Shown here: positions 17,839 to 26,398 of the stretch, piece by piece
Layout: each line of letters opens with the position of its first letter
How positions within the stretch are numbered: position 1 is the first letter of the stretch
NCBI GenBank assembly: GCA_964606505.1
Contig: CAZSGM010000003.1
Coordinates: 62,001-126,000 of the forward strand
Length of the DNA stretch: 64,000 nt
Source: CAKVOD01 sp964606505
Lineage (GTDB): Bacteria > Bacillota > Clostridia > Christensenellales > UBA1242
Direction: 5' to 3'
The notes under the pieces: generated by a model
Told to the model about the DNA's origin: nothing
The model's input: the letters and a program-made list of their open reading frames with translations, nothing else
Database searches by the model: none
Translations under genes and position numbers: made by a program

Positions 17839-17963
17839 AATAATTTCTCCTTAATTTAATATTGTTTTATTATTTGTTGGGTTGTTCATCAAAATATTGC
17901 ACTAACCCGCCACACCGCACAAGTTTTATGCGCTACGTCAACCCATTTAAACGGCGTAAATCA

Positions 17964-19226
17964 TCAAACAATCTCGCCCAAAATGGCGTCGCCCTGCACG
18001 GCGCAAAGTTTGACGTTAACAACAGAAGAAAGCGGCGCGCTACCCCTTTTAAGCAAAACCTTTATATACTCCTTTGTGTATCCAACAATATATTCGCCCT
18101 TAACATTTTCAGTGAGCATTGACGCGATTTTACCGACGTGCGCAGTTAAAAACGCATTGTGCAGTTCGTGTTTTAGTGCAAGCATTTTTTCTTTTCTTGC
18201 CTTAACAATCGTTCCATCAAGCGGCTTTTTGAGTTTTGTAATTGCCGTCCCTGAACGCGGCGAATAAACAAACGCGTGTATATCGCTAAACCCCGCACTA
18301 CGAATTGTTTGCATACACTCATCAAAGTCGGCGTCGCTCTCAGTTGGGAAACCAACAATTAAGTCGGTTGTCAACGCGCAATCGGGAAAATACTCGCGAA
18401 TAAGACGCACCTTTTCTAGATATTCCTGCACGTTGTAGTGCCTGTTCATATCCTTGAGCGTTTGGTTTGCGCCACTTTGCAACGGCAAATGAAAGTGCGG
18501 GCAGAAGTTTTTGCATTTCTTTAACTCCTGCAGCAACTCAACCGTAATAACATTACACTCAATCGAACTAATGCGCAACCTAATATCAATGTCCGCAATC
18601 GCGCGAATTAGATCGACAAATGTTTCGCCCTTTTCCGTGTGGTAATCCGAAACATTTATACCCGTCAAAACAACCTCTTTCGAGTTCAACTGCGCCTGCT
18701 TAATTTCGTCAACAATTTCCTGTAAATCGCGAGACCTTGAGCGCCCCCGTATATAAGGAATTAAACAATACGAGCAAAAGTTGTTGCACCCGTCTTGGAT
18801 TTTAACAAAATGCCTCGTCTTATCCATTTGAGGGTTTTTGTACGCCTCATAGTACTCACTGATGTAACACTTGGGCTCAACTAACGCAGTTTGTTGCATA
18901 TTATCAATAAAGTCAACAACGTCAAGTTTGTTCATTCCAAAAACGGCGGCAACGTTGTCCTTGTTTTGGTATTGCACTGGATTGTTTTGCGAAGAACATC
19001 CGCAAATAACAACCTTAATATCAGGGTTTTTACCAACGATGCTCCCCACCATTTGGCGCGACTTTGCCTCCGCCTCATTTGTAACAGCGCACGTTACAAT
19101 GATGGCGACATCAGCCTCTGCAGGCGTACCAACTTCTATATGCCCCCTTTCCTTAAGGGATGTCATAATACTCGACGCTTCATATTCGTTGACTTTACAC
19201 CCCATCTTTTTTACGTAAATATTCAT
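17964..19226 (-). CDS. mtaB: tRNA t6A37 methylthiotransferase MtaB
   Basis: This radical-SAM methylthiotransferase converts t6A37 to ms2t6A in ANN-decoding tRNAs. The 420-residue protein has the UPF0004 domain with three cluster Cys (MGCKVNEYE, CAVTNEAEAKSRQ, CGCSSQN), the radical-SAM motif CNNFCSYCLIP, and a C-terminal TRAM-like region. The order of cysteines and the MGCKVN start favour MtaB over MiaB or RimO. It is 14 bases downstream of rsmE. Confidence 0.94.
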   Translation of the reverse strand: MNIYVKKMGCKVNEYEASSIMTSLKERGHIEVGTPAEADVAIIVTCAVTNEAEAKSRQMVGSIVGKNPDIKVVICGCSSQNNPVQYQNKDNVAAVFGMNKLDVVDFIDNMQQTALVEPKCYISEYYEAYKNPQMDKTRHFVKIQDGCNNFCSYCLIPYIRGRSRSRDLQEIVDEIKQAQLNSKEVVLTGINVSDYHTEKGETFVDLIRAIADIDIRLRISSIECNVITVELLQELKKCKNFCPHFHLPLQSGANQTLKDMNRHYNVQEYLEKVRLIREYFPDCALTTDLIVGFPTESDADFDECMQTIRSAGFSDIHAFVYSPRSGTAITKLKKPLDGTIVKARKEKMLALKHELHNAFLTAHVGKIASMLTENVKGEYIVGYTKEYIKVLLKRGSAPLSSVVNVKLCAVQGDAILGEIV

Positions 19227-19240
19227 AATCTCTCTACTTT

Positions 19241-19966
19241 TTATTCAAATTTCTCCATAACTAGCGCACAGCCAACAATCGCAGCCGTTTCCGCGCGTAA
19301 TATGCGTTTGCCAAGCGTAACACATTTGACATTGCCCAACTGGCAAAGTTTGTTGCTCTCATCCAGCGAAAATCCGCCCTCGCTGCCAACAACGACGGCG
19401 ATTTTTTTGTAGTCGCCCTCAATTTCCCTTATTTTGACGTCTTTAGCGTTTTCGTAAGCAAAAATAACCAAATCGTACTGCCCAAGTTCGCGCAAAATAG
19501 TTTCAAACGACCTGCAACTTTCGATTGTTAGAGGTTTTGAACGCCCGCACTGCTTTGCAGACTCTACTGCAATTTTATCAAGGCGTTCCACCTTCTGCCT
19601 GCTCAACTCGCCTTGCACAACGCAAAACTCACTTGCGAACGGAACAAGTTTTGAAACACCTATTTCGCTAACCTTTTGCGCAATCAACTCAAGTTTGTCC
19701 GCCTTAACCAGCGCTTGATAGAGCGCAACCTCAATTTGTGCGTCCGCTTGATTTTGCGAAGTTGATAATACGTCGCAAACAAGGATATCCCTGCTTATTT
19801 CCACAATTTTGCAGTTGTAATCAAGCCCATCGCCGCAACAAATTATGGTTTCGTCCCCAACATTTAAGCGCATAACGCTTTTAGCGTGCGTTGCCTCCTG
19901 CCCCTCGATAACAAAAACGCCATCGCGAGGAGGTTGATTGGCAAAAAATCTCTTCAATTTACTCAT
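19241..19966 (-). CDS. rsmE: 16S rRNA (uracil1498-N3)-methyltransferase
   Basis: RsmE is a SPOUT-class enzyme that methylates U1498 in the 30S decoding region. The 241-residue protein has the N-terminal PUA-like part with HAKSVMRL and the C-terminal trefoil-knot motifs GSEGGFS and LGKRILRAETA. It is the first gene of rsmE-mtaB-HIT. Confidence 0.94.
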   Translation of the reverse strand: MSKLKRFFANQPPRDGVFVIEGQEATHAKSVMRLNVGDETIICCGDGLDYNCKIVEISRDILVCDVLSTSQNQADAQIEVALYQALVKADKLELIAQKVSEIGVSKLVPFASEFCVVQGELSRQKVERLDKIAVESAKQCGRSKPLTIESCRSFETILRELGQYDLVIFAYENAKDVKIREIEGDYKKIAVVVGSEGGFSLDESNKLCQLGNVKCVTLGKRILRAETAAIVGCALVMEKFE

Positions 19967-20096
19967 AAGTAAAGTTTACTTGTTTTGGCGAAATTTGTCA
20001 AGTTTTTGAATAGAAATTTGCCACAATCGCGGAAAATTTAACATTTTTTTTGCTTAGAAAATATTATGTAATAAAAAAACTTACTAAGGTGTATTT

Positions 20097-20903
20097 ATGC
20101 AATCAAATAAAAAATGCTGCTGCCACTGTTGTTTTTGCGAGGATAAACCTAAAAACATCATTCGCACCGTGTATACCGGAATTGTTGGCGCAACTGGCGC
20201 AACTGGTGCAACTGGGTTAGCCGAAACAATTGAACTCGGCAATGTTTACTCTGCCCCGCCAAATGTCAAACCGCAAATCGTTGACCGCTATCAAGGCTTA
20301 AAGCATACCTTTGATTTTTATTTGCCACGTGGAATAGATGGTTGTGACGGCACAACAGGCGCGACGGGAGCAACAGGAGTTACGGGGGCAACAGGCGCGA
20401 CGGGTCCCGAAAAAATTCCTGTTGTTTACTTGATTTCGACAAACCAAACTTACCCCGAGTATGGGTTGCAAGTTGGGTCGTTGAAACGGCTGCCAATTGA
20501 GCGAAAGGAGATTGACAATATCGGGATTTGTACTCTAAATTCGCAAGAAAACACCTTGCAATTCAACAAGGATGGATTGTACAGTATTGACTTTGTTGTG
20601 AACGCCTACACGCCCTACTCGTCAGCCATTTTTGACCCGACAACCGACTTCATTGCAGTCGGCTTTAGGTTGGAAAATTCCGACATTATTTTTGCTGGAC
20701 AAAGCAGTTTTAATTACGACCAACACCCAATTGAAGTTAGCGCACACGGTGTTTTTATCGTTAACGACACAGAAAAAAACTTTGAACTCGTTAACCTATC
20801 CAAGCAAAGTATCTTCCTAAAATGCCCGCGACAAGAGCACACTGCAACAGTTTCACACTTTATTTGCCCGAGCGTAACCCTTGTCATCAAATATCTAGGC
20901 TGA
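20097..20903 (+). CDS. Collagen-like triple-helix protein with Cys-rich N-terminus
   Basis: The 268-residue protein begins with a Cys cluster (CCCHCCFCEDK, residues 7-17), then two collagen-type Gly-x-Thr stretches: GATGATGATG near residue 36 and GTTGATGATGVTGATGATG near residue 84. The last 160 residues look like a beta-rich globular (TNF/BclA-like) domain. Such proteins in sporeformers are often spore-surface or exosporium filaments; that role is inference here. There is no signal peptide, which fits deposition by the mother cell. A GGTG SD sits 6-7 bases before the ATG. It is a single gene, convergent with the tRNA operon. Confidence 0.8.
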   Translation: MQSNKKCCCHCCFCEDKPKNIIRTVYTGIVGATGATGATGLAETIELGNVYSAPPNVKPQIVDRYQGLKHTFDFYLPRGIDGCDGTTGATGATGVTGATGATGPEKIPVVYLISTNQTYPEYGLQVGSLKRLPIERKEIDNIGICTLNSQENTLQFNKDGLYSIDFVVNAYTPYSSAIFDPTTDFIAVGFRLENSDIIFAGQSSFNYDQHPIEVSAHGVFIVNDTEKNFELVNLSKQSIFLKCPRQEHTATVSHFICPSVTLVIKYLG

Positions 20904-20912
20904 AAAAGACAA

Positions 20913-20947
20913 AAAACGAACCCTGAGTTTAGCCCAAGGTTCGTTTT
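20913..20947. terminator. Terminator of the tRNA operon (bidirectional)
   Basis: AAAACGAACC (20913-20922) pairs with GGTTCGTTTT (20938-20947). Read on the minus strand it follows tRNA-Leu(TAG) and ends in a T-run. The loop TGAGTTTAGCCCAAGG is nearly the same as that of the terminator after tRNA-Leu(CAA) at 52201-52243. Confidence 0.85.
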
Positions 20948-20956
20948 AATTTTGCA

Positions 20957-21041
20957 TGGTGCGCATAGAGGGACTTGAACCCCCATGTCGTTTGACACTA
21001 GATCCTAAGTCTAGCGCGTCTGCCAATTCCGCCATATGCGC
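20957..21041 (-). tRNA. tRNA-Leu (anticodon TAG)
   Basis: The 85-base gene includes an encoded CCA. Acceptor GCGCATA/TATGCGC, anticodon loop CTTAGGA in a CTAGA/TCTAG stem, a long variable arm typical of class II tRNAs, and T-arm GGGGGTTCAAGTCCCTC. It is last in the seven-tRNA operon. Confidence 0.96.
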
Positions 21042-21045
21042 TTGT

Positions 21046-21120
21046 TGGCTGGGGTGGCTGGATTCGAACCAACGAATGTGAGGGTCAGAGTCTCATGCCT
21101 TACCGCTTGGCGACACCCCA
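21046..21120 (-). tRNA. tRNA-Gln (anticodon CTG)
   Basis: Acceptor TGGGGTG pairs with the 3' strand before an encoded CCA. The anticodon loop is CTCTGAC. Outside the anticodon arm it is nearly identical to the tRNA-Gln(TTG) two genes upstream, indicating a duplication. Confidence 0.94.
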
Positions 21121-21147
21121 ATGCTGTATATAACCAGCCAAATGATG

Positions 21148-21223
21148 TGGTGACCCATCCGAGGCTCGAACTCGGGACAACTTGATTAAAAGTCAAGTGC
21201 TCTGCCAACTGAGCTAATGAGTC
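21148..21223 (-). tRNA. tRNA-Lys (anticodon TTT)
   Basis: Acceptor GACTCAT/ATGGGTC, anticodon loop CTTTTAA in a CTTGA/TCAAG stem, T-arm with GTTCGAG, CCA encoded. Confidence 0.96.
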
Positions 21224-21248
21224 ATAATTTCTTGCGAAAGCAAGAAAT

Positions 21249-21323
21249 TGGCTGGGGTGGCTGGATTCGAACCAACGAATGCGAGAGTCAAAGTCTCGTG
21301 CCTTACCGCTTGGCGACACCCCA
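21249..21323 (-). tRNA. tRNA-Gln (anticodon TTG)
   Basis: TGGGGTG acceptor, anticodon loop CTTTGAC in an ACGAGA/TCTCG-type stem, CCA encoded. Paralogue of the CTG gene at 21046. Confidence 0.95.
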
Positions 21324-21345
21324 ATATAAAAAAATATAAATTATG

Positions 21346-21423
21346 TGGGGTGGGTGATGAGTCTCGAACTCACGACCTCTAGAGTCACAGTCTAGCGCTC
21401 TAACCAACTGAGCTACACCCACC
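21346..21423 (-). tRNA. tRNA-His (anticodon GTG)
   Basis: Anticodon loop CTGTGAC in a CTAGA/TCTAG stem. The extra 5' G(-1) opposite C73, diagnostic for tRNA-His, is encoded. CCA is present. Confidence 0.96.
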
Positions 21424-21428
21424 AAATT

Positions 21429-21504
21429 TGGTACGCCTGAAGGGATTCGAACCCCTGACCCACGCCTTAGAAGGGCGTTGCTCTTCCAGCTGAGCTACAG
21501 ACGC
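21429..21504 (-). tRNA. tRNA-Arg (anticodon TCT)
   Basis: Acceptor GCGTCTG/CAGGCGT, anticodon loop CTTCTAA in an ACGCC/GGCGT stem, T-arm with GTTCGAATC, CCA encoded. Confidence 0.95.
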
Positions 21505-21524
21505 TAGCTGTACATAATTTATAG

Positions 21525-21598
21525 TGGAGCGGGTGATGGGAATCGGACCCACGCGACCAGCTTGGAAGGCTGGGGCTCTACCATTGAGCTACACCCGC
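21525..21598 (-). tRNA. tRNA-Gly (anticodon TCC)
   Basis: Acceptor GCGGGTG, anticodon loop CTTCCAA in a CCAGC/GCTGG stem, T-loop GTCCGATTC with a C at the usual second T, CCA encoded. First gene of the operon. Confidence 0.95.
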
Positions 21599-21624
21599 AT
21601 CTTCCTCTCGGTCAATGCTTTTAT

Positions 21625-21653
21625 ATGATAGCATAAATAAATTTTATTGTCAA
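21625..21653 (-). promoter_or_regulatory. Promoter of the tRNA operon
   Basis: On the minus strand TTGACA (21648-21653), a 17-base spacer and TATCAT (21625-21630) with a TGC extension lie 27 bases upstream of tRNA-Gly. No other promoter was seen within the array. Confidence 0.85.
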
Positions 21654-21916
21654 CGATTTTTCCATTATTTTTTTAAACAAATCAACTTTTTTTCATTTTT
21701 TGACATAAATTTTATAATATAAACCACAAATTGCCTGTTTTTTTCAACCCAAAACACCAACTATTTTTACATAAAATGCAAAACTTACACAAAGCTACGT
21801 CCTAAATCCCCCGCTCGTGCGCAATCAAACAACGCTCGCCCCTGCCTTATCTACTCAAAATCAACATAACCCACGCCCGCGCACCTAACATTGATTACGA
21901 AAAAACTACCACCTAC
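21654..21916. other. Intergenic region without recognised content
   Basis: The AT-rich sequence from the tRNA promoter to the phosphoesterase stop codon holds no ORF with an SD and no clear hairpin terminator. Confidence 0.45.
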
Positions 21917-22393
21917 TTACAAAACTTGATAAACCTTAGTTGTAACAACTCCCTCATCATCAATCACAACCATTCCAAAGGTGTTGTACTTTAGCGCCCC
22001 CTTCCCCACACTCCCTGGGTTTAAAACCACTATGCCATTATCAAGTTGCGACTGAAACGGGATGTGCGTGTGTCCAAACAGCAAAACATCTGCGCCAACC
22101 TCTGTTGCCTTATCAAAAAGCTTGCCCATTCCCATTTTTACGCCGTAGTTGTGCCCGTGCGTCATAAATATCTTTTTGCCCGCAATTTCAAGCAACAAGT
22201 CGTCGTCAAAATTAATGTCCCCGTCGCAGTTCCCTTTAACAATGAAAAGTTTATCTTTCAAATCGTTTTTAAAGCGCAAAATATCCTCGACATAGTCGCC
22301 TAGATATAAAACTACATCAAATTCAACCTCATTGATAACCTTCTTGATGTTCTCTAAGTTTTTATGAGAATCTGACAAAACTAAAATATCCAT
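21917..22393 (-). CDS. YfcE/MJ0936-type metallophosphoesterase
   Basis: The 158-residue calcineurin-like phosphodiesterase has all metal motifs in order: DSH near residue 8, YLGDYVEDI, KGNCD, MTHGH, and FGHTHIP, with NPGSVG near the end. Family members hydrolyse artificial phosphodiesters; the natural substrate is often unknown. It stands alone, far from rdgB and rph, its frequent neighbours. Confidence 0.9.
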   Translation of the reverse strand: MDILVLSDSHKNLENIKKVINEVEFDVVLYLGDYVEDILRFKNDLKDKLFIVKGNCDGDINFDDDLLLEIAGKKIFMTHGHNYGVKMGMGKLFDKATEVGADVLLFGHTHIPFQSQLDNGIVVLNPGSVGKGALKYNTFGMVVIDDEGVVTTKVYQVL

Positions 22394-22502
22394 ACGATTA
22401 TTATACCATATTTCTTAAAATTTTCAAATTGTTTTTCAATGAAATGTTCTTACCTAGCGTAAAAACCTCATTTTAAAACTTTGCGCACATAAAAACAAAA
22501 TG

Positions 22503-22521
22503 CCCCTCAAATATGAGCGGG
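22503..22521 (-). terminator. Possible terminator of the gpmI operon
   Basis: On the minus strand CCGCTC and GAGGGG pair, with one mismatch, around ATATTT, followed by CATTTTGTTTTT. It lies just beyond the small membrane-protein gene. Confidence 0.45.
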
Positions 22522-22550
22522 ATCTTGTATTTTTTGTCGCAAAAACTGTT

Positions 22551-22787
22551 TTACCAATAATAAACGTAGAACACACAAATTCCGATACAAAGCAAAAACA
22601 CTACAAAGTAACTTGTCCTAAACGGAAACAGCTTTTTGTCCTTTAACACAACTGCTTTTGCCAAACACCACATACCGAGCGAAAAAGCCGCCAAGCAAAT
22701 GACCGCCTTCCAAAAGTCGGGCAACTGGCGTACAACTGTATTAACAAAAGTGTTGTAAGTGTCCAATAACAACGCAACATTTACCAT
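22551..22787 (-). CDS. Small two-span membrane protein, unknown
   Basis: The 78-residue product starts MVNVALLLDTYN with an AAGGAG SD close by; the longer upstream frame has none. Two hydrophobic segments lie around residues 27-45 and 57-76, with a short KDKKLFPFR loop between. It follows gpmI by about 95 bases, where secG is often found, but lacks SecG's Gly-rich motif, so I do not call it SecG. Confidence 0.65.
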   Translation of the reverse strand: MVNVALLLDTYNTFVNTVVRQLPDFWKAVICLAAFSLGMWCLAKAVVLKDKKLFPFRTSYFVVFLLCIGICVFYVYYW

Positions 22788-22881
22788 AATTTTCTCCTTA
22801 GTTAGATTATACAATACTGCACAAAATTTGTCAATAGATTGCAAATTTTTGCCACACAATTAATACTTTTTTTAAATCAAC

Positions 22882-24411
22882 CTAATCCCTTTTAACCATA
22901 CTTTCGCTTGTCATTTCCTTGGGGATTTTGATTTGCATAAGTTCAAGCACAGTTGGCGCAATATTTGAGAGCGCAAACTCGCCATTTTTTAGCTTTACAT
23001 CGGTGTCGCAAACGACAAAAGGAACCTTATTTAATGTGTGAGAGGTTATAGTTTTACCATTCTCATCTCGCATTAATTCCGCATTACCGTGGTCAGCGGT
23101 TATAATCAAAGTATAATCATTTTTGTGCTTAAATATCGTTTTTAGCGCGCCGTCAACTGCTTTAACTGCCTTAATAGCCGCTTTTAGGTTTCCCGTGTGC
23201 CCAACCATATCCCCGTTTGCAAAATTTAGCACAATTAAGTCGTATTTGCAGCCTTTTGCCGCCGCAACCACACTTTTAGCAATTTTCTTAGCCTGCATTT
23301 GGGGTGCCAAATCAAAAGTTGCAACATTGTCCGACGGGTGTAAAATTCTATCCTCATTTTTGTATGGTTTTTCTCTCAAACCGTTTAAAAAGTACGTAAC
23401 GTGCGCATATTTTGTCGTTTCTGCGACCTTCAAAACACTCCCGCCTGCCTTTGAGACAGTTTCGGTTAGGTTGTTTTTAATTGGATGCTGCGAAAACGCG
23501 CATTTAACCCCACATTTGTCGCACTTGTCGCCGTAACTTGTCATTGAATATGTTTTAAACTGCCCGCAAGTTTTAAACACGTCAAACTTGCTATCCGACA
23601 AAGAATAAACCAATTGCCTTGCCCTATCTGCGCGGAAGTTGCAACAAAATACAACATCACCCTCACAAAAACCGCCATATCCACGTACACTGGCAGGCTT
23701 GATAAATTCGTCAAAAATGTTTTCTTTGAAACTACTATCAATGTACGCGCCGACATCGTTAATCTTTGTCCCCTCTCCGCGCACAATCGCGTCATAGGCA
23801 AGTTTTGTCCTGTCAAAATGCCCCTCTCTATCCATCGCATAATATCGCCCCGAAATGGAAACGACTTGCCCGTAACCATTAGCATCTATATAGTCGCGAA
23901 GCTGTCTATAAAATGAGTCTGAAACATTTGGCAAGGTATCTCTGCCGTCAGTTATAATATGCAAAAAAACGCTCTTAAAACGCTTACTTTTTGTCATTTT
24001 TAGTAACGCTAATATGTGATTAAGCGCACCATGAACGCCGCCGTTTGACATAACGCCGATAATGTGCAAATTACTTTTTGCGCTTTTAACCTCATCCAAC
24101 ATTTGATTTAAAACAGCGTTATCAAAAAACTCGCCCGTCTCTATGCTTTTGTCAATCTTCAATAGTTCCTGCAAAACAACTCGCCCTGCCCCAATATTTT
24201 GGTGCCCGACCTCGCTGTTCCCAATCTGCCCAGCTGGCAAGCCAACCGCCTGCTCGCTCGCTGCAAGTTGTACATTTGGAAAACGCTTCAACGCCCCGTT
24301 CAAAAAACGCGGCTTTGCCAACTTGACGGCGTTTCCGCTCTTTCCGTCGCGCAACCCGACGCCGTCCATAATCGCCAAAATAACTTTTCTCTTTGCTTCC
24401 ATAACACCCAT
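22882..24411 (-). CDS. gpmI: 2,3-bisphosphoglycerate-independent phosphoglycerate mutase
   Basis: This Mn-dependent enzyme interconverts 3- and 2-phosphoglycerate. The 509-residue protein shows MDGVGLRDG (first metal motif), the phosphorylated Ser in GNSEVGHQNIGAGR, TDGRDT, GRYYAMDR, and the C-terminal ITADHGNAE metal motif. The start is uncertain: the alternative ATG three codons in (MEAKRKV) has GGGTG too close. It lies downstream of pgk and tpiA. Confidence 0.95.
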   Translation of the reverse strand: MGVMEAKRKVILAIMDGVGLRDGKSGNAVKLAKPRFLNGALKRFPNVQLAASEQAVGLPAGQIGNSEVGHQNIGAGRVVLQELLKIDKSIETGEFFDNAVLNQMLDEVKSAKSNLHIIGVMSNGGVHGALNHILALLKMTKSKRFKSVFLHIITDGRDTLPNVSDSFYRQLRDYIDANGYGQVVSISGRYYAMDREGHFDRTKLAYDAIVRGEGTKINDVGAYIDSSFKENIFDEFIKPASVRGYGGFCEGDVVFCCNFRADRARQLVYSLSDSKFDVFKTCGQFKTYSMTSYGDKCDKCGVKCAFSQHPIKNNLTETVSKAGGSVLKVAETTKYAHVTYFLNGLREKPYKNEDRILHPSDNVATFDLAPQMQAKKIAKSVVAAAKGCKYDLIVLNFANGDMVGHTGNLKAAIKAVKAVDGALKTIFKHKNDYTLIITADHGNAELMRDENGKTITSHTLNKVPFVVCDTDVKLKNGEFALSNIAPTVLELMQIKIPKEMTSESMVKRD

Positions 24412-24495
24412 TGCCCAAATTTTTTACTAAAAATAACACTCTTTGTAGCCAAAATGCCGTACACTGAGTTGGCGGTACTTTACTAAAACGCCACG

Positions 24496-25197
24496 CTAAG
24501 CGGTAATTAATGTCTGAAACTCTCCAGCATCGAGGCTTGCACCGCCAACTAAAAAGCCGTCAAGACTAGCAATTTTCTTAAATTCGCTTACATTATTTAT
24601 ATTGACACTGCCACCATAAAGAACTTTAAAATTACAATTATAGTTAACAAGCAAAAAGTTTTTGATGAACACAATTGTTTCCTCAATTTCTTTGGATGTT
24701 GGGGTTTTGCCTGACCCAATCGCCCAAACGGGCTCGTAAGCGATAATTATGTTGCGATAAAACTTAGGATTAATTCCCGCTAGTGCGGTTTTAAGTTGAC
24801 GCTCCACCACCTCTTGCTTTTGAGCTACCTCGCTTGCAGTTTCGCCGATGCACAAAACACACTCAATTTTGCTTGCACATAACTGCAGTTTTTTATTGAC
24901 AACTTCGTCTGTTTCAGCAAACTTTATCCGTCTTTCACTATGCCCAACAAGAATAGACGTTGCACCAAACCTAAGCGCCTGCACAATACTAAGCTCGCCC
25001 GTTTCTGCGCATAATTCCTCGCGGCAAACATTTTGTACCCCAATATTGTACTTTGAACAACCTTTCGCGACATCCAAAAGTTTGGACGGGACAAAGAAAC
25101 TCACCTTGTCTTTCGTCGTAAAATTGTTGAAAACATCAAAAAATTCGCTAACTTCTTTTGAGGTTTTGTTCAACTTCCAATTTGCGTAATAAATCAT
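24496..25197 (-). CDS. tpiA: Triosephosphate isomerase
   Basis: TpiA interconverts DHAP and glyceraldehyde-3-phosphate. The 233-residue TIM barrel has the catalytic Lys in NWKLN near residue 8, catalytic His in VGHSERR, catalytic Glu in AYEPVWAIGSG, and phosphate loop LYGGSVN. It is slightly shorter than the usual 250. Its ATG overlaps the pgk stop by four bases (ATGA), giving coupled translation. Confidence 0.95.
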   Translation of the reverse strand: MIYYANWKLNKTSKEVSEFFDVFNNFTTKDKVSFFVPSKLLDVAKGCSKYNIGVQNVCREELCAETGELSIVQALRFGATSILVGHSERRIKFAETDEVVNKKLQLCASKIECVLCIGETASEVAQKQEVVERQLKTALAGINPKFYRNIIIAYEPVWAIGSGKTPTSKEIEETIVFIKNFLLVNYNCNFKVLYGGSVNINNVSEFKKIASLDGFLVGGASLDAGEFQTLITA

Positions 25198-26387
25198 TTA
25201 CTTTCTCGTTCCTTGAGATTTTCAAGCCCCGGTAATTTACTTCCCTCTAGCAACGCAAGAGACGCGCCACCACCTGTTGACACAAAGTAGAAATATTGTT
25301 CAAGCCCAAAGTTGCGGACTGCCGAAGCGCTGTCCCCGCCGCCAACAACCATTTGGTGAGAGTTTTCAGCCATTGCTTTAGCAACAGCACGCGTGCCTTT
25401 CGAGAAGCGTTTGTACTCAAAAACGCCCATAGGTCCATTCCAATAAACAGTTTTTGCAGATTTAATAACCTTTGTAAACAACTTTATTGTCTTTGGTCCA
25501 ATATCCATTCCAATGCCTTTTTCAGGGAAATTATCTGAAGTGCAAACATCATAATCGGCAAGAAATGAAAACTCTTCCGCAACCAAGTGGTCAACTGGCA
25601 AATAGATTTGCACCTTTCTGTTGCTCGCCTTTTCAAGCAGCAATTTAGCATACTCAATTTTAGCAACATCAACCTTACTTTCGCCGACTGGCAACCCTTG
25701 TGCAGCGAGGAAAGTATACGCCATCGCCCCGCCAATAACAATCCCGTCCACTTTGTCAATCAAGTTTGAAATCAACTTAATCTTGTCGCTAACCTTGGCA
25801 CCGCCCAAAACAACAACAAATGGGCGCTCAGGCTGTTCCATAATCTGTGAAAAAACCTCAACTTCCTTAGCCATTAGCAAGCCGCAATATGACGGGATGT
25901 ACTTAGTTACACCTGCAGTTGAAGCGTGTGAGCGGTGTGCCGTCCCAAATGCGTCATTACAGTAAATGTCGGCAATTTTAGCGAGTTTTTTAGAAAACTC
26001 CTCGTCGTTTGCCTCCTCTTCTGGATAATATCTGATGTTTTCAAGCACCATTACGTCGCCTTTTTTCATTGTCCTAACCATTTTCTGCATATGGTCAGTA
26101 AACAATTCTTCAAACATAACGGGTTTATCAAGCAATTGTTTCAAGCGCTCAACTACTGGCGCAAGTGAATATTCGGGCAAGTGTTTCCCCTTAGGTCGTC
26201 CTAAGTGCGAAACAATGATAACCTTAGCGCCCTTGTCAATCAAATATTGTATTGTTGGAAGTGCTTCAATGATTTTTTTATCGTCCGTTATCTCCCCGTT
26301 TTTGTTAATTGGAACATTGAGGTCGTCTCTCAATAATACCCTCAACCCTTCCAAATATTTGTAATCAGTAATTGATGCCTTATTCAT
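25194..26387 (-). CDS. pgk: Phosphoglycerate kinase
   Basis: Pgk makes ATP from 1,3-bisphosphoglycerate. The 397-residue protein has RDDLNVP (substrate Asp and Asn), SHLGRPKGKH, GGAKVSDKI, and the nucleotide loop GGGDSASAV near the C-terminus. The usual neighbour gapdh is absent; instead a Na/Pi transporter gene lies 11 bases upstream. Confidence 0.97.
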   Translation of the reverse strand: MNKASITDYKYLEGLRVLLRDDLNVPINKNGEITDDKKIIEALPTIQYLIDKGAKVIIVSHLGRPKGKHLPEYSLAPVVERLKQLLDKPVMFEELFTDHMQKMVRTMKKGDVMVLENIRYYPEEEANDEEFSKKLAKIADIYCNDAFGTAHRSHASTAGVTKYIPSYCGLLMAKEVEVFSQIMEQPERPFVVVLGGAKVSDKIKLISNLIDKVDGIVIGGAMAYTFLAAQGLPVGESKVDVAKIEYAKLLLEKASNRKVQIYLPVDHLVAEEFSFLADYDVCTSDNFPEKGIGMDIGPKTIKLFTKVIKSAKTVYWNGPMGVFEYKRFSKGTRAVAKAMAENSHQMVVGGGDSASAVRNFGLEQYFYFVSTGGGASLALLEGSKLPGLENLKERESK

Positions 26388-26398
26388 ATTGTTCTCCT

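Noticed and set aside
21011..21319. 102-codon minus-strand ORF across the tRNA operon
   Set aside because: It lies entirely over tRNA-Leu, Gln, Lys and Gln genes; an artefact of the tRNA sequences.
22551..22787. secG
   Set aside because: Position and two membrane spans fit, but the Gly-rich motif and length pattern of SecG are absent.
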